A stretch of DNA of 64,000 nucleotides from Nematostella vectensis. Its lineage: Eukaryota; Cnidaria; Anthozoa; Actiniaria; Edwardsiidae. Positions 23,901 through 32,900 of the stretch are shown one piece after another. The position numbers and the translations under genes are program-made. Each line of letters begins with the position of its first letter. Positions within the stretch are counted from its first letter, which is position 1. The notes under the pieces were generated by a model. It was not told the DNA's origin and ran no database searches. It saw only the letters and a list, made by a program, of their open reading frames with translations. The stretch covers positions 1,550,001 through 1,614,000 of the forward strand of contig NC_064036.1 in NCBI RefSeq assembly GCF_932526225.1, given 5' to 3'.

Positions 23901-26900
23901 CCTCTCCTTGTGGTCTTTTCTTAGAGAGTTCCAAGTCTACTCTATAAGCTTTTATGAGAGAGCGTCCTAATTCATCTTATAATTTGCTACACACAGAAAG
24001 CTGATGATGCCAGTTCAAATCGTAAAGCGAGAGGGAGTGATGATCTCAGTGATGACGATCCCGCTAAAGACAAGAAACAGTCCAAAAAAGTGAAAGGCAA
24101 GCCATATTGCATCGTGACATACTGTACTCAGCCAAGGGTATTCAAGGGTAGTAAACCAATGGTCCTGCAGGGTGATCTCAGTGCACCTTATCACATGACA
24201 TTTTAGTGTTACTAGAAGTTTGCAAATAGTCCCGAATATCAAATTGTCGCGAAATTAGCAGAAAAAAGTGCTGCGATTGTAGAGTGACTCAAAAGTTTCC
24301 TTTCTTTAGAAAGGTTCCAATCTACCTTTCTCGAATGATTTGTCATCCGTTCAGGTCGTTCAGGGTCTCATGGTTCTACCGCTGACCTGAGATCGCGGGA
24401 GGCAGAGCTTCTTGAGGAGCAGGAGAAGCAGAGACAGGTGATAGAGCGACTGAAGGAAGACAGAACCCACTACAGGAATGTCGCAGACGAGCTAAGGTAA
24501 GCAGAGAGAGGTGATAGAGGGACTGAAGAAGGACCACACCCACTGCAGGAATGTTGCAGACGAGATTAGGCAAGTAGAGACCGGTGATATAGAGACTGAA
24601 GGAAGACAGAACCAACTACAGGATTGTAGCAGTCGAGCTAAGGTAAGCTGAGACGGGTGATATAGAGACGGAAGGAGGACCACACCTATTACTGGAAGGT
24701 TGTTAACAAACCTTAGACACCAGTGCATCATAAAATTAATTTAACACCGGAACCCCGTTAATAGGACACCGTTAGGACCCTTAAACTGTCCTCGTATACT
24801 GTAACCTCGATAATAAGGACACTATGGAGACCCCAGTTACCTCGTTTATAAGGACACCGTTAGAAACTGTAACGCTTACCTCGTTAACGGGCGAATTGAC
24901 ATTTACATAAAATATAGTTTCTTAATTCAGTGTTTGAAAGTTTTTCCCTGTGGATACACTGTATATTTTAGCATTACAACGGATATCTTCCATATTCACA
25001 GGGACAAACTTCGCCTTACGGAAGAAGAGCTCGAAAGGTACCGTAGCTCCTCCGAGAAACCCCAAATCATTGAGCAACGAAGAACAAGTATTACGTCCAC
25101 TGCCAGGTAGATATTATAGAAGTATGCATCTTCTTCAATCATTATTTTACATTCCTTTTTAGTAGAACATCCCCCAGAATTTAGTTTCAATGAACTTTAT
25201 GATTATGTCTTGATTATGTCTTGAATGGCGTATAACCATCAGGTCACGTATCCTTTAGCTTATTTTATTCTTGTACACACATCAACGGATTTGCCCTGAT
25301 TTACCTAATGGCCTAATGGCTCCAGGGTCTTACCATCTCTTCAATTTTGTAGCCAGTACAGCACGCGCAAGCCCTCTTTACGGACAAGTGAGCGAGAATC
25401 GGAGATGGAGCGAGAGCTTGAAGAGTTTAAGCAGAGACACGCGGCTAAGACACTACAGAAGCAATGGCGGCAGTACCACGGCCACAAACAGACCTTGGAG
25501 AGCGAACGGAGATGGCTGAAGGAGCAGCAAGAGCAGGACAAAGCCGCACAAACATTGCAAAAACAGTGGCGGAGACACAGGGACTATGTAAGTTGTACAT
25601 GCAACTTTTCGCGCAACAACTTGCAACACGACATACAACTATACACCTTTTTTTCCCATGTTATATGTGTTTTTTATTGTGTTGGCATCCTGTACATGGC
25701 GCTATATCAATGACACTTGTTTTTTGTAGGTGATGGGTTTTACTTTTACTGTGTACTTCATTGTCATTATTTTATCCATTTCTTTTTTTCAGAAGCGACA
25801 GCAAAATGAGGTGGAGCAGGAAGAGGTAAGGTCATTTCGTTACGAATGCCACTTTTCGCATGGAAAGCGGCACACGATTCTCTGCTACCTGCATCCAGAG
25901 AGACATCATACCGCCATCCACAACCAACCATCCGTCCTCCTTTTCACCCCTCACCCACCCGTCCCAACTTACCTGCAAGTGCCAACTTTTTCACCCTAGG
26001 TGCCTTGGTACAAATACGCGCTAGAGTCAGCGGCAATGCTCTCTGGCCTGCTACCTGTTCCCAGAAAGAGGCGTCTTACCGCCATATACAACATGCCCTA
26101 CACCGTCCGATTTTCCCTGAACCCACTGCCCCAACCTTACCTGCAAGTGTCAACTTTTTTACCCTAGGTGCTTTGGGACAAATACGCGCTAGAGTCAGCG
26201 GCAATGCTCTCTGGCCTGCTACCTGTTCCCAGAAAGAGGCGTCTTACCGCCATATACAACATGCCCTACACCGTCCTATTCTCCCTGAACCCACTGCCCC
26301 AACCTTACCCACTACCTGCTATTCCTTCTGCAACTAAGGGTATTGTTCGCAAATAGGCCGTACTGGATATTCAAGCAGCACTGCGTGGTCACGTGGTTCG
26401 CCAGCAAAGACTCGCTCAGATGGATGAGGTCCCGGAAGAAATGGACTCCGATGGCGCTGTCGTCAATATCCAATCAGCAATGAGGGGTCATGTGACGAGG
26501 TCTTCCTTGTCACGGCAAAGCTATGGGGAGGGGTCACGTAACAGCCCGATGGATAAGAGGTTGGTAAAACCATGGCATTGTTCAGTGTATAGATCTGTCA
26601 TCGGTTTTAAGGTAATAAAAACCTGGCTCTCTATAAACTGTGAACCCCTCGTCTTCTGGGATGAGGATAGTGAGCCTTTTTTGTCGCATTTCATACCCTG
26701 TATACTTGGGGATGTGAAAGAACCGCTGGGAACGCTTTCCCATGGTACCATCTTCAGTTCCATACCACACCACTTAATACATTGACACCTTATAATTGGT
26801 GCATTTCTCAGGTCCACGCACGAGTTATCGGAGTCGGATGATTCGGATGGAGGCTTGGACATCGAAGCCTTATCCTCTCGTCAAGATAAGAGCAAATCGC

Positions 26901-29900
26901 CATTCTCATCGCGTAAAAGATCCAGTTTCACAGGTGAGTCATGTGAAGCCCTCTCGCAGGCACATGCAATGTCACGCTTTTTTGAACCTCTGTTTTGGCC
27001 CGTTATTATAACATAAAAAAGAAAAAAACAATTGGTTGCTCTAGAGTCTTGGGTTATGATTGGAAAATACAAAGTTCTGGTTTTATTGTGGATTATTAAT
27101 CTAACACTGGTTGGAACTGCGGCATCCTCGCGCCCCAGGGTCCACCCCTTTTATGTGGAGGGACGTGAGTCAGAAGCCATTAAAAGTGGAGTAGATGCTG
27201 GCATCAGGGGAAGAGACCCTGGTCACGTGGCACCCAGACGTTTGATGGTAAAAAATAAGAAATTTCTCTATTGATCCAAGGGGTTGACAATTAAACTTTT
27301 TAGGAGGCTGTTTTGTTGAGCAGCAGGATTTTGTTTTGTTATGTAGCTAGTGTGTTCTTTTTCTTCTTTTTATTAAACAGCGACATTTTTTTCTACACGC
27401 CAAGGGGATGCATGAAATTCGAAATAACCCCCTCAAAAGTTAAATGGTCGGGCCAGTTTTAGAAAGCCCATTCTATTCCCCCCCTTGCCCGTAGAGTATG
27501 AGATTGGCGGAGCCTGGCGTGCGAGGAAGCGTCCTCCCCTGCTACCTCCAGTATAAAGCGCATTTGTTTGTCCGTGTGGTCGTATACTAGCGTCATACTT
27601 GCATTATATCACGTACCCGCACACTTAACATTGTAACAAGTATTGATTTTTTTTACCTGATACTCTCAAACTAATACTGTTTGATCCTTCTCTACTGTTT
27701 AACATATCTAACGTCGTCACTTTATTGGACCTTGTGGTGTTGTTGTGATTGATATATCTTATAAAGCTACCAAGGGCTCAATGACAACGCTTTTTTTTCG
27801 TCTGGCCTCCGACTAGTTGAGATACTTGATGACTTGTTTCATTGTTAAAGTGTTCTCTCGTATGTTCTTTTCGATGGGTTGAATTTAATCGAGCAAGCGC
27901 TTTTAAGTATATTTATGCTTGCGATGGCTACGTTTTCCAGTGTTATGTGCCATCTTAGCTGAGCGACACGTCGACTCCACGCTTAAACTTCTTATCTTCG
28001 CGTCACCTATCGACTCCTTTTACGCTCAGCAGACCAGGAATGAGTGCACAGAGACACTTTTTATTGTAACTGGCTCATCTACATGTAACAATCGCCACAA
28101 CGTCCAATCGGGATCTGTCTACTCTCGCCATTTTCAAAAGCATGATCCAGTCTGTCATTTTATTCTCCTCTTCCTACTTTGTGATTATGAATAAATATAA
28201 TGGTTAAATTAATGGTTAAATAATTAATAAAAAAAATAATGCTCTCTAAGCTAAATTATATTCTTTCCACATAATGTCAAATGCACTAAATAGCTCGCAG
28301 TCATGGTGAAGGCTGGCATCGTTATTGGTTAAGCACAATGTGCTCATGTTAATAGCAATTGGTGTTTATCTCTTCGTAAATCGCCATCACTTTTTGCAAT
28401 TCTTATTCCCAGATGAGATTCCATCACGTGAGCCCAAACCACTCCCTCGCACTAGAGCCTCACCCTCCTTGCACCCACCACGCCCTGCACCTCGCACCCA
28501 TAGGACCCCTGACAGTTCCCCTCCCCTCCCCCCGCCTCGGCACACCAAGACTGCTGCCACACCCACGATCAACCTACCGGACACGTCAGAGTCGGACTCA
28601 GATGACGACGTCGTCATTGGTGGTAACGCCTCACACGTCAGGGGTAATGGTAAGACACGCGGTTATTAGTAACTTAAGCAGGTTGAAATCAGGTTCTCAT
28701 GGTTTACTTTGTTGAGGTGGTTGTGTTTTTACTTTTTTTTTTGCCCATGCGTCTTCAACCAACTCTCCTGAGTCAGTCACCCTTTCCACAGACTCGGCTA
28801 TCAAGAATGCCCGGTCAGTAAACCCTTTGACGGACTCGGTTGTTAATAGGACATCGTCAATAGCCCATCCCAAGGCTATCAGGAAGCCTCAATCAGTATC
28901 TCATTCAACAGATCTGGCTGCAAAGAGGCATGGCTCAGTTGCCTCTTCCACAGACTCGTCTATGAAGGAGACTGCGTCAGTCTCCCCGTTAACGGAAAAG
29001 TCCGTCATCTCTGGGTCTCCCAGTGACTCGACGGTCACAAGGAGTGAAACAGTTGCTGCCACATGCCCCACAAACTCGGCTATCAAGGAGACCAAGATTG
29101 GCACCTATTCGTCTCCAAAAATTGCGGTTAACAAAACGACCGCGACTGTCACCCCTGCCTCTTCCACAAATTCGGACTCCGATAACGCTATGGTTATGTT
29201 TGGATCCAACAAGAAAATTACTTCTTCGAAATCTAGCACCAAAAAGACGGGCCAAGATCTCAAGACTGATGACACTTCTTCGTCTGCGAGAGAAACTAGA
29301 AGGCAGGCAGGTATTCAAAGAAACCGGCAGGGTGATGACGAACTCGAGGACGACTTTAAGAGACTTTCAGAAGCAAGAATTGGAGTAATAGAGCGGAATG
29401 ATTTAGCAAACGAGGACAAATCTCTGAATGTGAAGGCTACCAGACGAAGCAAGCCTATTGCTGCTCCAAGAAAAAGAATTCTTCGCAAGACGTCATCAAG
29501 GAACAAAATAGTTCATGGTGCGACTGATAGAAACAGTTCCAAGGTACACGAGAACGTGCAGGTTAAGATAGATGGCAAGACAGATGACGCAAATACTTCC
29601 AGTGCACACAGAGACGTGCAGGTTAAGATAGATGACAAGACAGATGACGCAAATACTTCCAGTGCACACGGGGACGTGCAGGTTAAGATAGATGGCAAGA
29701 CAGATGACGCAAATACTTCCAGTGCACACAGAGACGTGCAGGTTAAGATAGATGACAAGACAGATGACGCAAATACTTCCAGTGCACACGGGGACGTGCA
29801 GGTTAAGATAGATGGCAAGACAGATGACGCAAATACTTCCAGTGCACACAGGGACGTGCAGGTTAAGATAGATGACAAGACAGATGACGCAAATACTTCC

Positions 29901-32900
29901 AGTGCACACAGGGACGTGCAGGTTAAGATAGATGACAAGACAGATGACGCAAATACTTCCAGTGCACACGGGGACGTGCAGGTTAAGATAGATGGCAATG
30001 CAGATGACGCAAATACTTCCAGTGCACACAGGGACGTGCAGGTTAAGACGATTAAAGGTGTGGCTGATGAAAAATGTTTCAATGCTTGTAATGAACAGCA
30101 AGAACTCTCGTTATCTTCGCCGAATAAATTCTTTTCTGGTTTGGAAATGCCAAATTTTGCGCCTTCGACTACGAAACCAATAGTGAGCTTCATGGTAGAG
30201 GAAAAAGACGACAAAAGACAAGCTTCGAAAACAGAAACGAATAAGAACATAAATATTGAATGGAACAATAATAATGAGAAAGAAAATGTAATGGACAATG
30301 AGTTAGCTATATACCCTGGATTGACGACCTTAAACGATAGAGACAGAGTGATGGATCCGGGAAACGTTAGCAGCGGTATCACCAGTAGAACAGCCACGAC
30401 ATCAGACAAGCTGAACAATCCACCTACAGTAGCTACAGGACACCGAAGACGAGATTCAGAACATGATTTATCCAGTCAAAACAAATCGCTGACATCAACA
30501 AGCAAAGAAATCCGCAAGGAATTTGTCGGTCCAGAGCGTTCAACTTACCCACCTTCGTCTCTTGAAGAGGTGTTCAGCTCTGACGGCAAGGATTACATGC
30601 ATCAAGAGGTCAAGAAAGAGGGCGTTGCCCGTTATTCAACGGAAACTCGAGACAGCTATGCCGCGCCTACAGATAGCTGGCGACTGTCAGATAACAAATG
30701 CATGCCGGTACGGGGCGGTGCAGGTGCTGGTATGTTACGCATCGCTTTTATGGCCTTATTCATACGTTCGTGCAATCCTTATCCGGCATTCGTGCGATTT
30801 TCGCCCTGCATTCGTGGAATCTTCGTGCGCCTTTCGCACAATCATCTTTCTCTATACGCATAATCTTTACGCGCCCTTTTACTGTTTAAAACTGTGTTAA
30901 AATTTTACTGTTTTGCCTCGCTATTATATTGCTATACGCTATGATATTGTAATGTTTAACCTTGATTTTATTATTATTATGTATTTTTCTCCGCATATAA
31001 GTTTGTGCAGTTTTATTTTGTCGAAATGATTGTAAAATAGCCAGTTTAGATCACTAATAAGCAGCAGTTTCTTACTAAAATAATTGTAATAAATTCTTCG
31101 TAACAATCACGCATTCTGATCTACATAAATTAGCTAATTAATTTATAGTGAGAATTAAAGGATTTATTTGTAATAGAGACGTCTTGCCGTTAGTGTAGTT
31201 TAACCTCTCAATTAATGCCTTTGTGCTCTTGCAGTGCTTTGTACGTTCTCTTGCTCGACCCCTTCTTTCCAAAATTTGCTTTGTTACCGAAAGTGACGTC
31301 GCTATCCATTTTCTTATTGTAGTGCATTCTATGCTACTGTATTTACGCGAAGATAGAAGCGCTAGATTTCAAGATTTGACAGATAGTTTCGCGTATATTT
31401 CGAGGACAACGGTACACGGCAGTATCGTCAAATCTAGGAACTCTCACCCGTTTCGTTATAAATATTTTACTTCTCCTTTATAGGAATATCCAAACGAGTG
31501 AACCCACAAAGAACGATCGATGAAGGTTCGGAAGAAAGCAGTCCTAACTTGAGATTCTCCTCGCGTGATAGGAAGAACACACCCGATCGACACTCGTCCG
31601 ATCGAAAATCGAGCTATTCCGATCACAAAACAACACCCACTGAACGTAAATCAAGTACTAGTCAACAACAGAACGTGCCAAGCGGGGACTCGCTTAGACG
31701 GAAAACGTCTTCAAGAAATCGACACGAAATTGCGGATAGCGACGATGATGATGATGACGATGACGTAGAAGTAACTTCACCGAAGACCGCAAAAAATACT
31801 GGGACTTCCCAAAGACCCAGTCTCTCGCGTAACTCCGCCAGCTCCCACTCTCGGGAAGACCGGGGCAAGGAAAGTTCCCGAACTTCCTCGACAAGGCGCA
31901 CCAGCAGCGATAAATATGCAAAGACCACCGGGAAATTCAGCCGAGAAATTGACGAGGACTCGGAGGAGGACAGCGATGACGTCATCGTGACCTCTAAGCG
32001 CGCAGTGCCTGTTGGGAGGAAAGACTCGTCTACTTCCCGGTCTGGTGTTAGTAAGGGTAAGTTCAATCATTTGATCTGTTTTCCTTGGTGTAATGTTGTT
32101 TGTAGCGGGGACCACAACCGGATTCATATTGTGTATATTGGGGCTAATTTAAGGCCTCTGTCATGATAAAAAAATATATAGTACAAAGACTGAGGAACCA
32201 ACTAACTCAACACAGGATGCATTACTTTGACCGCATTTTGGTAAGGTGTCGAAAGTCTGACATTTGTCATATTCTTGTAATCTTGTGCATGACAGCCCAG
32301 TACACAGTTAAGAAGTCTTTTATTTTTTTAATGAAAACAACAATGCAATGCATACTTGGAAGAATGATTTCCTTCAAGCTTACATACCCACAGTGTTTAT
32401 AACCAGTTTTTATATTGTTCATTTTGCCCCTTCAAACTTAAGTACCTAAAACGGTTAAAAGCCAGTTTGTTCTATTGTCCATTTCACTTGGCGCACACTG
32501 GAGATATAACAACAAATTGAGCATGTGCACCAACGCCTACTGAGTTCGTTAATCCACGTCAGGCGACTCCTCTTTTATTCAACGAATCAAAGAGCACGTT
32601 AGAATTTGCATATAGAGGTATTTTGCTATATTATGCACTAAGCTTTAATGCTTTTGGATTTTAGCCTTTGTCTCCAGGGCTGTAGAATCACAAATATGGA
32701 AAACTTCAGCTTATCTGCGGTTTCATTCGTTCTCAGAGCCAGCGAGACGGGAATCATTTATGGATAGTCTCTTCTCTTCTTCCAAATCCAAGTCTAACCA
32801 GCCGAATACCAAGAGGCGTAGCATGTTCGAGATCAATGACGATGTTGACAGTGAGAGTGATGACGACGACGATATCGTCGTGACGTCAAAGTCAAACTCG

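Noticed and set aside
26521-26862. Minus-strand frame over IQCE exons 21-22
   Set aside because: Overlaps well-supported plus-strand IQCE exons; a shadow frame.
29496-30418. Long minus-strand open frames with LNLHVPVCTGSICVICL-type repeats
   Set aside because: They are the reverse-strand shadow of the 60-bp coding repeat in IQCE exon 24, which is in phase with its splice borders on the plus strand.
31970-32895. Additional CRE octamers (TGACGTCA) near 31978 and 32881
   Set aside because: They fall in coding sequence for the Asp-Asp-Val and Val-Thr-Ser motifs (GATGACGTC, GTGACGTCA) and are explained by codons.
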